Assembly (NCBI GenBank): GCA_021849295.1
Contig: JAJZTA010000005.1
Span: 62,339-126,338 of the forward strand
DNA: 64,000 nucleotides
Direction: 5' to 3'
Source of the DNA: Pseudomonadota bacterium
GTDB lineage: Bacteria > Pseudomonadota > Alphaproteobacteria > Micavibrionales > UBA2020
Shown: piece after piece, positions 35,590-43,577 of the stretch
Position numbering within the stretch: position 1 is the stretch's first letter
Layout: each line of letters starts with the position of its first letter
Translations under genes and position numbers: made by a program
Notes under the pieces: model-generated
Seen by the model: only the letters and a program-made list of their open reading frames with translations
Told to the model about the DNA's origin: nothing
The model's database searches: none

Positions 35590-37185
35590 ATGCGCAAAAT
35601 TCCGCTTTACGCCGTGATCGTTGCCCTGTCTTTAGTGACGGTCATGGCGCATGCGCAGGTCTTTTTCATCCATGAACCGAAAGCGCGGCCCGCCGTCACG
35701 CTGCTCCCGCGGCCGCGACCGAAAAATCTTGTGCGGACGAAGCATGCCGCGGCGAAAGCGAAAGTGGCGGAGAAAAACACGCCCGTGAAAACGGCCAAGG
35801 CAAAAACGGCGGGCAAGATCATTTGGGACAAAACCGCGCCTGCGAAAAAGCCCGTGAAAGCCGCCGCCGCGAAAAAAGCGCCCGCCAAGCCTGCAAAAGC
35901 CAAAATGGCTGCGGCAAAAATCATCTGGGACAAGGCGCAGCCTGTGAAACAGTCTTCCAATAAGCAAGTTCTTGCAAAAACAAAGGCTGTCAAAGCGCCC
36001 GCCGCGAAAACAGCCGCTAAAAAGCCCGCGCCGATTAAAACGACGGAGACAAAAACCGCAGCGGTCAAAAAGACTGTGGTCCCAAAGGCCGTTGTAAAAA
36101 CAGTCGCCGCCAAAACGGCGCCTGCCAAAGCCGCAGATGCAAACGTAAAAAGCGCCACGGCGGCCGTCTCGAAAAACAGTCCTTTTTACAATCCCGACGC
36201 CAACCCGCCGCCGATCGTCGATGTCGACGAGACGCTTCCCCTGCCGCCGTATCCGCCGCACGCCATCACGTCCGTCGGTACGCTGAAACACTACACGCTC
36301 GGCGCGCAGGACACGCTGCTTGATGCGGCGCGCTACTTCAACATCGGCTATGTCGAAATGCGCGCCGCCAATCCGGGAGTCGACCCGTGGACGCCGGTGC
36401 CGGGCTCGCAAATCGTCATTCCATCGTTCAAGCTGATCCCGCGCACGCCCTACCAGAAGGGCATCATCGTCAACCTCGCGCAGATGCGCCTGTTCTATTT
36501 CAAGACGCGGGGCAAGCCGCCCGTGACCTATCCCATCGGCATCGGCCGCGACGGACTCTCCACGCCGACCGGACACACCACCATCATCAGCAAGAAAATC
36601 GGGCCCTACTGGTTCCCGACGCCGCGCATGCGCGAGGAGGAACCGTTTTTGCCCGCCGCAGTGCCGCCCGGGCCCAATAACCCGTTGGGTTCGCGCGCGC
36701 TTTACCTCGGCTGGCCGGAATACCGCATTCACGGCACGAATTTGCCGTGGGCGGTCGGACGCAGCGTCAGTTCCGGCTGCATGCGCATGTATGCGCGTGA
36801 CATTCTCAGGCTTTACAACATGGTTCCGGTCGGCACCAACGTGACGGTCGTCAACCAGCCGATTCTCGTCGGATGGGTCGGGCCTAAGCTCTATCTCGAG
36901 GCCGACCCCTCGAAGACGCAGAACGTCGACATCGAGATCACCGGCACGCACAAGATCAAGCCGCTCACGCCCGGCCTGAAAAAAGTCATCATCGCCGCCG
37001 CGGGGCACGACGCGGACAAGATCGACTGGACGGTGGCGAAGCAGGTGGTGGCGGAGCGCCTCGGCTATCCCGTCATGATCGCGAACCTCAAAGGCGCGGT
37101 CATGCCGCCGCACAAGGCGAAGGCGGTCGCGCACCGCGATATGGTCGTGCCGTCGGTCGTGGCGCGTTACGACTTCAACCAGTAA
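35590..37185 (+). CDS. Secreted L,D-transpeptidase (YkuD) with LysM and Lys/Ala-rich linker
   Basis: A 531-residue periplasmic murein cross-linking enzyme. Signal peptide 1-23; a low-complexity Lys/Ala/Pro/Thr linker about 30-190 that contains a duplicated KIIWDK element (76-81 and 110-115); a LysM-like murein-binding domain about 233-280 (HYTLGAQDTLLDAARYFNI); and the YkuD domain about 292-436 with catalytic H381 (YRIHGTN) and C397 in SVSSGCMRM. The final 95 residues are an extra C-terminal region with a basic end. Such enzymes make 3-3 cross-links or attach proteins to murein. It follows pfkA closely but is functionally unrelated. Confidence 0.94.
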   Translation: MRKIPLYAVIVALSLVTVMAHAQVFFIHEPKARPAVTLLPRPRPKNLVRTKHAAAKAKVAEKNTPVKTAKAKTAGKIIWDKTAPAKKPVKAAAAKKAPAKPAKAKMAAAKIIWDKAQPVKQSSNKQVLAKTKAVKAPAAKTAAKKPAPIKTTETKTAAVKKTVVPKAVVKTVAAKTAPAKAADANVKSATAAVSKNSPFYNPDANPPPIVDVDETLPLPPYPPHAITSVGTLKHYTLGAQDTLLDAARYFNIGYVEMRAANPGVDPWTPVPGSQIVIPSFKLIPRTPYQKGIIVNLAQMRLFYFKTRGKPPVTYPIGIGRDGLSTPTGHTTIISKKIGPYWFPTPRMREEEPFLPAAVPPGPNNPLGSRALYLGWPEYRIHGTNLPWAVGRSVSSGCMRMYARDILRLYNMVPVGTNVTVVNQPILVGWVGPKLYLEADPSKTQNVDIEITGTHKIKPLTPGLKKVIIAAAGHDADKIDWTVAKQVVAERLGYPVMIANLKGAVMPPHKAKAVAHRDMVVPSVVARYDFNQ

Positions 37186-37252
37186 AGCAAAGCCCGAGCG
37201 CGTGCAAACACGCGCGACGACGGTTTGCGCTATAAAAAAACATACAAAAAAA

Positions 37253-37289
37253 ACCGCGCCGGAGACAGTTCTCGCGGACGCGGTCTTTT
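37253..37289 (+). terminator. Terminator of the transpeptidase gene
   Basis: ACCGCG (37253-37258) pairs with CGCGGT (37279-37284); an inner CCG/CGG and GAGA/TCTC stem extends it; a T-run follows (37286-37290). It lies between convergent genes. Confidence 0.75.
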
Positions 37290-37305
37290 TGTTTCCCGAA
37301 GGAAA

Positions 37306-37500
37306 TTATTTGCGCAAGGCCTTTCTCATGGCCCTGTCGGTGCGGTGATGCGCGACATGGTGGGTCACCACCGGCGCCGACGTGGCGCAGGGGCCCGCTG
37401 TGCGGCCGTTGCAGGTCGGCTGGCCGCTGTTCGTGCCATAGGCGCAAGCGGAAAGACCCAGGATGGCGAGCACGGAAAGTGCCAAATTCAAACGTTTCAT
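37306..37500 (-). CDS. Small lipoprotein
   Basis: A 64-residue predicted lipoprotein: [19 protein letters not shown] ends in an L-S-A-C lipobox, so the mature part is about 46 residues. It contains three further Cys, a His-rich segment ([13 protein letters not shown]) and a basic end RKALRK. The ribosome site AAGGGGAA precedes the start. The family is unknown. The outer-membrane destination is inferred because the residue after the lipidated Cys is Ala, not Asp. Confidence 0.75.
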   Translation of the reverse strand: MKRLNLALSVLAILGLSACAYGTNSGQPTCNGRTAGPCATSAPVVTHHVAHHRTDRAMRKALRK

Positions 37501-37641
37501 TTTATTCCCCTTTGATAAAAGCCCCCGGACGGGGACCGTTGACGATAGTTGTAGCTCTAAAACTTTTACTACAGGACAAGGCGCGAGTCCATAGTCCAGT
37601 CAGTTGAAGAATAACAGCTAAAGCCGCTTTTTACAATACTT

Positions 37642-38937
37642 CTAATGGGACTGCAGGGCCGTCATTTTTCGGAAGTAGGCGTTTACGCCGCTGGCGATGG
37701 CGGACGCCATACGGTCCTGAAAGGCGGAAGAGGCAAGCAGTGCGGCCTCGTGGGGATTGGAGATAAAGCCGGTTTCGATCAGCACGGACGGCACGTCCGG
37801 CGCGCGCAAAACCACGAAATTGGCCGAGCGGTGGGGGGTCGGCATCAGCAGGCGGATGTCGTGGTTCTCGAACGAGCGGATCAGCATATTGGCGAACATG
37901 TTCGATTCGTTCATTTTTTCACGCATGGCGAGGTCGATGAGGATATTGGCGACGTCGGGGCTTTGCGCGCTCATGTCCACGCCCGCGATGTAGCCGGCGT
38001 TGTTTTCGCTGTCGGCGAGCAGCTGGGTTTCTTTGTCCGAGGCTTTTTCGGAGAAGCTGAAGATCAGCGCGCCACGGACGTATTTGTGGTCGTACTTGTT
38101 GGCGTGGATGGAGATGAAGAGATCGGCGTGCAGGTCGCGCGAGATCTCGACGCGTTTTTGCAGCGTGATGTAAACATCGCGGTTGCGCGTCAGATAGACC
38201 TTGTAGCGCCCCGTGGCCTCCAGCTGCTGTTTCAGCTCTTTGGCGATGTCGAGCGTAATGTATTTCTCCTCGACGCCGTTGGCTTCCGCGCCGGGATCGC
38301 GCCCGCCGTGGCCCGGATCAAGGACGATGATGTATTTTCTGTGCCGTTTGAAGACGCCCGGCGCGGGGTTTTGTTCCGTTCCCGGATTGGCGGCGCGGAT
38401 GCTGTTGTCCTGACTGGAGGCGTAGCTGTCGCCGTTGTTGTCCGCGGCAGGGGTTGTGTTTGCGGGCGGCGCGAGGTCGCGGGTGCCGGTGACGGTGTTC
38501 TTCTCGGCCGCAAAGGTCGCGGTCGTGGCGCGGTCGATGTCGATGACCAGACGGTTTTTCATGCCGGCGTGGGCGGGCAGGTTATAAAGGTCCCTGATAA
38601 CGGCGGGATGCTTGAGGTCGAAGATGATGCGCGTCAGGCCGTCGTCGAGCGTGCCGCTGCGGTAGGAGGCGATGGCGTCGTTCGGCTCGACGAAGCGCGA
38701 GCGGTACGTCCGCCAGCGCACCGGCGGCAGGTCGAGCACCAGCCGGTAAGGGCGGTCGAGCAAAAAGGCGCGGTATTTCGTTTTATGGTTGATGTCGAGG
38801 ACGATGCGGGTGTCGTTGCCGGTGAAGCCGAAGCGGATGCTGCTGATCTCCAAACGCGAGGACGTGGCGGCATAAAGCGTGACGGGCAGGACGAGCAGGG
38901 ATATTATTGTTATAAAAAATAGATAGCTCTTACGCAC
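37642..38937 (-). CDS. amiC: N-acetylmuramoyl-L-alanine amidase (AmiC-like)
   Basis: A 431-residue periplasmic zinc amidase that cuts the bond between MurNAc and L-Ala and helps separate daughter cells. Signal peptide 1-23; AMIN domain about 27-135 (LEISSIRFGFTGNDTRIVLDI), which directs it to the septum; an Asn/Thr/Ala-rich linker 140-200; Amidase_3 domain 202-425 with zinc ligands H210 (VLDPGHGGRDPG), E224 and H278 (LFISIHANKYD), and a C-terminal catalytic Glu in VLIETGFISNPHEAALL. Its 5' end faces the rne leader, so the two promoters lie in the shared intergenic region. Confidence 0.95.
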   Translation of the reverse strand: MRKSYLFFITIISLLVLPVTLYAATSSRLEISSIRFGFTGNDTRIVLDINHKTKYRAFLLDRPYRLVLDLPPVRWRTYRSRFVEPNDAIASYRSGTLDDGLTRIIFDLKHPAVIRDLYNLPAHAGMKNRLVIDIDRATTATFAAEKNTVTGTRDLAPPANTTPAADNNGDSYASSQDNSIRAANPGTEQNPAPGVFKRHRKYIIVLDPGHGGRDPGAEANGVEEKYITLDIAKELKQQLEATGRYKVYLTRNRDVYITLQKRVEISRDLHADLFISIHANKYDHKYVRGALIFSFSEKASDKETQLLADSENNAGYIAGVDMSAQSPDVANILIDLAMREKMNESNMFANMLIRSFENHDIRLLMPTPHRSANFVVLRAPDVPSVLIETGFISNPHEAALLASSAFQDRMASAIASGVNAYFRKMTALQSH

Positions 38938-39390
38938 GCACCCTGTCCCTATTTCTTGAGCTGCCTTTTCAGTATAGATACAAAACCCTTACATCTTCAA
39001 GGGTTACGCATATTTGGGGATAGTTTATTCATATATGCGTAAATTTAGATTGAGAGAATCTGAAGGCGCAGTTATAGTGAGGGCGCGACAAAGAGCGTCT
39101 TAATTAAAAAAAGAACTGATTATGTATAATCAAGGCGCTCCGGTCAACGAATTTTGAGGTTGGCCTGTTTTCTATACCTCCTGCCGCTACGGCAGTGAAA
39201 CAGGCCCGGTGATGACGAATTGGCTACGATAGCTGCGTTAGATTTCTTTTTTGTAACGCGCCCGATGACTGTAACGAGTGGACGGACAGCCGGTTTTTAA
39301 ACACCGCCAGCCTTGAGAAGAACAAAGATGCGCCGCATTTTCCCCGATTGTCGCTCAAGGGAGGCAGGCAGCATCGGTGAAGGATATAAA
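38938..39390. other. Long rne leader / amiC-rne divergent intergenic region
   Basis: The stretch of 453 bases has no supported coding frame. The left third is A/T-rich and should hold both promoters. The right part is the untranslated leader of rne and contains the hairpin annotated separately at 39162-39206. Long structured leaders are known for E. coli rne, where the enzyme controls its own message. Confidence 0.55.
39162..39206 (+). promoter_or_regulatory. Two-part hairpin in the rne leader, candidate autoregulatory element
   Basis: GGCCTGTTT (39162-39170) pairs perfectly with AAACAGGCC (39198-39206); inside, CTGCCG (39181-39186) pairs with CGGCAG (39190-39195) around CTA. An asymmetric internal loop (39171-39180) separates the two stems. 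It has no T-run, so it is not a terminator. A comparable leader hairpin allows RNase E feedback in E. coli; the same role is inferred here. Confidence 0.5.
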
Positions 39391-41862
39391 ATGACGAAGC
39401 GTATGCTGATTGACGCAACCCACCCTGAAGAGACGCGGGTGGCCGTCGTCTCCGGCAACAAGCTTGAGGAATACGATTTCGAGACGGTCGTCCGCAAGCA
39501 ACTCAAAAGCAACATTTATCTGGTCAAGGTGTCGCGGGTCGAGCCCTCTTTGCAGGCCTGCTTTGTGGACTTCGGCGGCAACCGCCACGGCTTCCTGCCG
39601 TTTCCTGAAATTCATCCCGACTATTACCGCATACCCATCGCCGACCGCGAGGCGCTGATCGCCGAGGAGCGGGCGCTGGCCGCCGAACAGGCCGCGCGCG
39701 AGGACGCCGAGGACGAGGCGGAACTTGCCGCCTCCGGCGAGAGCCTCGACGACGAACCTTTCGAGTTCGTCGAGGATGAAACCGGCATAGAATCCGAAAT
39801 CGTCGACAGCGAAGTCATCGAAACCGGCGCCGGGGCCGAGGTCGAAGCTGAAGATGAAAGCGAAGACGAAGAGGAAACCGAAAACGGCGGCCATATCGTC
39901 GCGGCGGCCGTAGAGACGGACGTCATGGTCGACGATGCCATCGTTGATGTAACCGAGGTCGAAGTCGCGGAAGAAGCGGCCGACGAACACGACGAAGACG
40001 ATGCCGAAGAAGATCATGAAGCGGAAGCGTACACCGCCGAAGAACATGATCACGATCATGACGACGAGCATGCGGAACACAAGGACGAAGACGTCGACAT
40101 CGTCGGCGGCGACGTCGTCGAGCCGCCCGTCTACCGCTCCAGCATCAAGCGCAAATACAAAATTCAGGAAGTGATCAAGCGCAACCAGATCATGCTGATC
40201 CAGATCAGCAAGGAAGAGCGCGGCAACAAGGGCGCGGCGGTGACGACCTACATTTCCCTACCCGGACGCTATTGCGTTCTGATGCCCAACAGCCCGCGCG
40301 GCGGCGGCGTGTCGCGCAAAGTGTCCAACGCCAAGGACCGCCAGCGCCTCAAGAAAATCCTGCACGAGCTCAATGTGCCGGAAGGCATGTCGGTGATCCT
40401 GCGTACGGCGGGCGTCGCCCGCTCGACTGCCGAAATCAAGCGCGACCTCGACTACCTGCTGCGCCTGTGGGACCAGATCCGCGAATGCACGCTGAAATCC
40501 TCCGCGCCCGCGCTGATCTACGAAGAGGGCAACCTCATCAAACGCTCGATCCGCGACCTTTACAAGCGCGATATCGATGAAGTCTATGTCGCGGGCGAAG
40601 AAGCCTACAAGGGCGCGCGCGAGTTCATGGAACTGCTGATGCCGTCGCACATCGACCGCGTCCATCTTTACAACGACGAAACGATGCCCTTGTTCTTCCG
40701 CTATCAGGTGGAAAGCCAGATCGACGCCATCCACAACCCGACGGTGCATCTGAAATCCGGCGGCTATATCGTCATCAACCCGACGGAGGCGCTGGTCTCG
40801 ATCGACGTCAACTCGGGGCGCGCCACCAAAGGCCGCCATATCGAGGAAACCGCGCTCAAAACCAACCTCGAGGCTGCCGAGGAAATCGCGCGGCAGCTCC
40901 GTTTGCGCGACCAGGGCGGGCTTGTGGTCATCGACTTCATCGACATGGAGGAAAACCGCAATAACCGCGCGCTCGAGCGCAAGATGCGCGAATGCATGCA
41001 GAGCGACCGCGCCCGCATCCAGATCGGCCGCATCTCGGCCTTCGGCCTGCTGGAACTTTCGCGCCAGAGGCTGCATCCGAGCCTCGTCGAGACGAATTTC
41101 GAAACGTGCAAGCACTGCGCCGGCACCGGCCTTGTCCGCACCATCGAGACGACCGGCGTGATCGTGCTGCGCGCGATCGAGGAAGAGGGCCTGCGCGGCC
41201 GCGCCTCCGAGCTCAAGGTGAGCGTGCCGACAGAAGTCGCGCTCTATATCTTCAACAACAAGCGCGAGCATCTCCACAACATCGAGAAGCGCTACAATCT
41301 GCGCGTCCGGCTCGAGGCCGACGACGAGCTGATCAAGCCCGACTACAAAATCGACATCCTGCGCGCGGTGGGCTATGTGCCCGCAGAACGTTCGCGCGGG
41401 CAGGTCGCGCCTATTTCAAGCGTGGACATGTCCGATCTTCCGCCACTCGAGGAGACGGATGGCATAACGGAGGACACTGCGCCGGAAGACTCTTCGTCCG
41501 ATGATGAAAACGGCGGCAACGGCAGGCGTTCCCACCGCGGACGCGGCGACAGGGAAGGCGGCAGCAGGGACGGGGGCGATGGCGAAAGCCGCCGCCGTCG
41601 CGGCCGCCGCGGCGGCCGCAACCGTGGCCGCAGGCGCGGCAGGGAAGGTTCGCACGGCAGGCAAAACAATAATGGCGGCACGGAAGCGTCCCAGCAGGAG
41701 GGCGGCGACTCTGCCTCCGGACAAGTGACGGAATCCGTCCGTGACCATGCGCCGGAAGAACGCCGTGTCCTGCCCGATCCAGCCAATGCGCCGCAGCCCG
41801 AAACCTCCACGGACCAGCCGCAGCGCAAGGGCTGGTGGAAACGCCTGACGGACGCATCCTGA
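39391..41862 (+). CDS. rne: Ribonuclease E/G
   Basis: An 823-residue endoribonuclease, the core of RNA processing and decay. Residues 1-75 begin the S1 domain (SRVEPSLQACFVDFGGNRHGFL); residues 85-245 are an acidic insert rich in Glu and Asp with a His cluster (EEHDHDHDDEHAEH); S1 resumes at about 250. The catalytic DNase I-like domain has D472 (SIDVNSGR) and D515/D518 (VIDFIDME) for magnesium, and the Zn-link CKHC at 573-576 for dimerisation. From 700 the tail is Arg/Gly-rich then Gln/Pro-rich and probably binds RNA and degradosome partners. The start at 39391 matches the family N-terminus MTKRMLIDATHPEE. Confidence 0.97.
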   Translation: MTKRMLIDATHPEETRVAVVSGNKLEEYDFETVVRKQLKSNIYLVKVSRVEPSLQACFVDFGGNRHGFLPFPEIHPDYYRIPIADREALIAEERALAAEQAAREDAEDEAELAASGESLDDEPFEFVEDETGIESEIVDSEVIETGAGAEVEAEDESEDEEETENGGHIVAAAVETDVMVDDAIVDVTEVEVAEEAADEHDEDDAEEDHEAEAYTAEEHDHDHDDEHAEHKDEDVDIVGGDVVEPPVYRSSIKRKYKIQEVIKRNQIMLIQISKEERGNKGAAVTTYISLPGRYCVLMPNSPRGGGVSRKVSNAKDRQRLKKILHELNVPEGMSVILRTAGVARSTAEIKRDLDYLLRLWDQIRECTLKSSAPALIYEEGNLIKRSIRDLYKRDIDEVYVAGEEAYKGAREFMELLMPSHIDRVHLYNDETMPLFFRYQVESQIDAIHNPTVHLKSGGYIVINPTEALVSIDVNSGRATKGRHIEETALKTNLEAAEEIARQLRLRDQGGLVVIDFIDMEENRNNRALERKMRECMQSDRARIQIGRISAFGLLELSRQRLHPSLVETNFETCKHCAGTGLVRTIETTGVIVLRAIEEEGLRGRASELKVSVPTEVALYIFNNKREHLHNIEKRYNLRVRLEADDELIKPDYKIDILRAVGYVPAERSRGQVAPISSVDMSDLPPLEETDGITEDTAPEDSSSDDENGGNGRRSHRGRGDREGGSRDGGDGESRRRRGRRGGRNRGRRRGREGSHGRQNNNGGTEASQQEGGDSASGQVTESVRDHAPEERRVLPDPANAPQPETSTDQPQRKGWWKRLTDAS

Positions 41863-41934
41863 GCGGTTTTGCTTGCAAAGTGTTCTTTCCGGAAAACTGG
41901 CAACGGCGGGGCAGGGTATAATTGTCTTAAAATC

Positions 41935-41962
41935 TCGACAATGGTTTCAAATCTGCTATAAA
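41935..41962 (+). promoter_or_regulatory. tRNA-Ser promoter
   Basis: TCGACA (41935-41940), 16-base spacer and TATAAA (41957-41962), ending 20 bases before the mature tRNA 5' end. Confidence 0.6.
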
Positions 41963-41982
41963 AAACTTCAAACCTAAGTGCT

Positions 41983-42075
41983 GGAGACGTGGCCGAGTGG
42001 CTGAAGGCGACGGTTTGCTAAACCGTTATACGGGGTAAACCCGTATCGAGGGTTCGAATCCCTCCGTCTCCGCCA
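41983..42075 (+). tRNA. tRNA-Ser (GCU)
   Basis: A 93-base tRNA including an encoded CCA. The acceptor stem GGAGACG pairs with CGTCTCC (42065-42071); the discriminator is G42072. The anticodon stem-loop has ACGGTTTGCTAAACCGT with anticodon GCT, which reads AGC and AGU. A long variable arm (ATACGGGGTAAACCCGTAT) and the T-loop GGGTTCGAATCCC confirm a class II serine tRNA. Its 3' end is the left attachment site of the integrative element that follows. Confidence 0.98.
42057..42068 (+). repeat. Left attachment core (attL) in the tRNA-Ser 3' end
   Basis: AATCCCTCCGTC, covering the 3' side of the T-stem and the start of the acceptor stem, recurs exactly at 51867-51878. Tyrosine integrases commonly use this part of a tRNA gene, and the integrase gene follows directly. 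Confidence 0.75.
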
Positions 42076-42196
42076 TGTTTCTGTTTCTGGAAGTCCCCAG
42101 AAGTCCCATACGTTTAAAAATACCTTGTAAAATAAGCATTAAATGTCCTAATCTGTGCTTAGGAGTTTTCCCGTGCCTTTCTACAGCCCAAAAAAA

Positions 42197-42258
42197 TGGG
42201 GGTATAATGTGGGGTATAAATTCCTCATATAATACATAAATAAGGAATTATACCCCCA
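42197..42258. repeat. Left arm-type repeats (TGGGGGTATAAT, direct and inverted)
   Basis: TGGGGGTATAAT at 42197-42208, a close copy GTGGGGTATAAAT at 42209-42221, and the exact inverted copy ATTATACCCCCA at 42247-42258, which ends at the integrase start codon. Related copies are at the right end of the element (51788-51810). The spacing and placement fit arm-type binding sites of a P4-type integrase, which could also repress its own gene from them. Confidence 0.6.
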
Positions 42259-43479
42259 ATGTCTTTAACAGACTCCGCCTGCAAGAACGCCAAGCCTGTT
42301 GAGAAAGCTTATAAGAAGGCCGATTCTCAAGGGCTATATCTCCATGTCATGCCCAATGGAGCGCGTTATTGGCGGCTAAAATACCGCTTCATGGGCAAGG
42401 AAAAGACGCTGGCGCTGGGGGTATATCCCGAAACAACGCTGGCCGAAGCCCGTGAAAAGCGGGACGCCGCCCGTAAATTACTGGCCGCAGGCATAGACCC
42501 ATCCCTTGAAAAGCAGAAACAAAAGCAGCTTGCCGCTATCAGCGCCGAAACGACCTTTGAAGCCGTTGCCTGTGAATGGCACGCTCTGAATACGGAGAAA
42601 TGGTCAAAGAACTATGCCGCCGACATATTGCACCGCATGGAAGCTGATGTATTCCCCGCGCTGGGCGCGGTTTCAATCAGCACCATAACAGCCCCCCAGC
42701 TTTTGGCCGTCATGAAACAGGTTGAAAAGCGAGGGGCGTTGGAAATTACCCGCCGCCTTTTGCAGACATGCAGTCAGGTATTCCGTTATGCCATCGTCAC
42801 GGGCCGGATGGACAGGAACCCCGCCGCCGACCTGAAAGGCGCGTTGAAGCCGCCGAAAAAAGAACATTATGCGGCGCTGGAAGCCAAAGACCTGCCGGAA
42901 TTTATACAGGCGCTTGAACGGAACGATGCCCGCCTGTACCAGTACACGCGCCACGCCATAAAGCTGATGATGCTGACATTCGTCCGTACAAGCGAACTGA
43001 TTAATGCAAGCTGGGAAGAATTTGATTTTGAGGCGAAGCAGTGGAATATCCCAGCCGAGCGCATGAAAATGAGAAAGCCTCATATCGTGCCGCTTTCGCG
43101 GCAGGCGCTGGAAGTGCTGGAAGCCCAAAAGGAACTGACCGGAAAATGGCAATGGGTATTCCCCAATCAGGTGCGCCCTATCAAATCCATGAGCAACAAT
43201 ACAATCCTCAAGGCGCTTGAGCGCATGGGCTACAAGGGCCGTATGACGGGCCACGGCTTCCGCGCTCTTGCCATGTCCACGATCAAGGAACAACTGCATT
43301 ACAGGCATGAAGTCGTTGACCGCCAACTTGCCCACGCGCAGCGCAACAGCGTTGACGCCGCCTATGACCGCGCAAAATTCCTCGGTGAGCGCAAAAAGAT
43401 GATGCAGGACTGGGCCGATTATCTTGATGCCGTGGCCTCGCAGGGCAAGGTTATTGTAGCGAACTTTAGCAGGGCTTAA
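42259..43479 (+). CDS. int: Tyrosine recombinase / integrase, P4 type
   Basis: A 406-residue site-specific recombinase. Residues 1-90 form the DUF4102 arm-binding domain (GLYLHVMPNGARYWRLKYRF; KTLALGVYPETTLAEAREKRDAARKLL in part). Residues 95-190 are the SAM-like core-binding domain. The catalytic domain has R in FVRTSELINASWEEFDF (about 247), H-x-x-R in HGFRALAMST (about 334-337), and the nucleophile Tyr in VDAAYDRAKFLGERKKMM near residue 372. It lies 183 bases after the tRNA-Ser it targets. The start is at the edge of an inverted arm-type repeat. The gene is intact, so the element may still excise. Confidence 0.95.
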   Translation: MSLTDSACKNAKPVEKAYKKADSQGLYLHVMPNGARYWRLKYRFMGKEKTLALGVYPETTLAEAREKRDAARKLLAAGIDPSLEKQKQKQLAAISAETTFEAVACEWHALNTEKWSKNYAADILHRMEADVFPALGAVSISTITAPQLLAVMKQVEKRGALEITRRLLQTCSQVFRYAIVTGRMDRNPAADLKGALKPPKKEHYAALEAKDLPEFIQALERNDARLYQYTRHAIKLMMLTFVRTSELINASWEEFDFEAKQWNIPAERMKMRKPHIVPLSRQALEVLEAQKELTGKWQWVFPNQVRPIKSMSNNTILKALERMGYKGRMTGHGFRALAMSTIKEQLHYRHEVVDRQLAHAQRNSVDAAYDRAKFLGERKKMMQDWADYLDAVASQGKVIVANFSRA

Positions 43480-43577
43480 CTTCCACGCGTAATTTATCAT
43501 AAAAAACAATGCGATGACTCGCATTTCAGGCATGAATCCGGTAAAAATAACCCTTCAAAATCTAAAAAGCGGAAATC

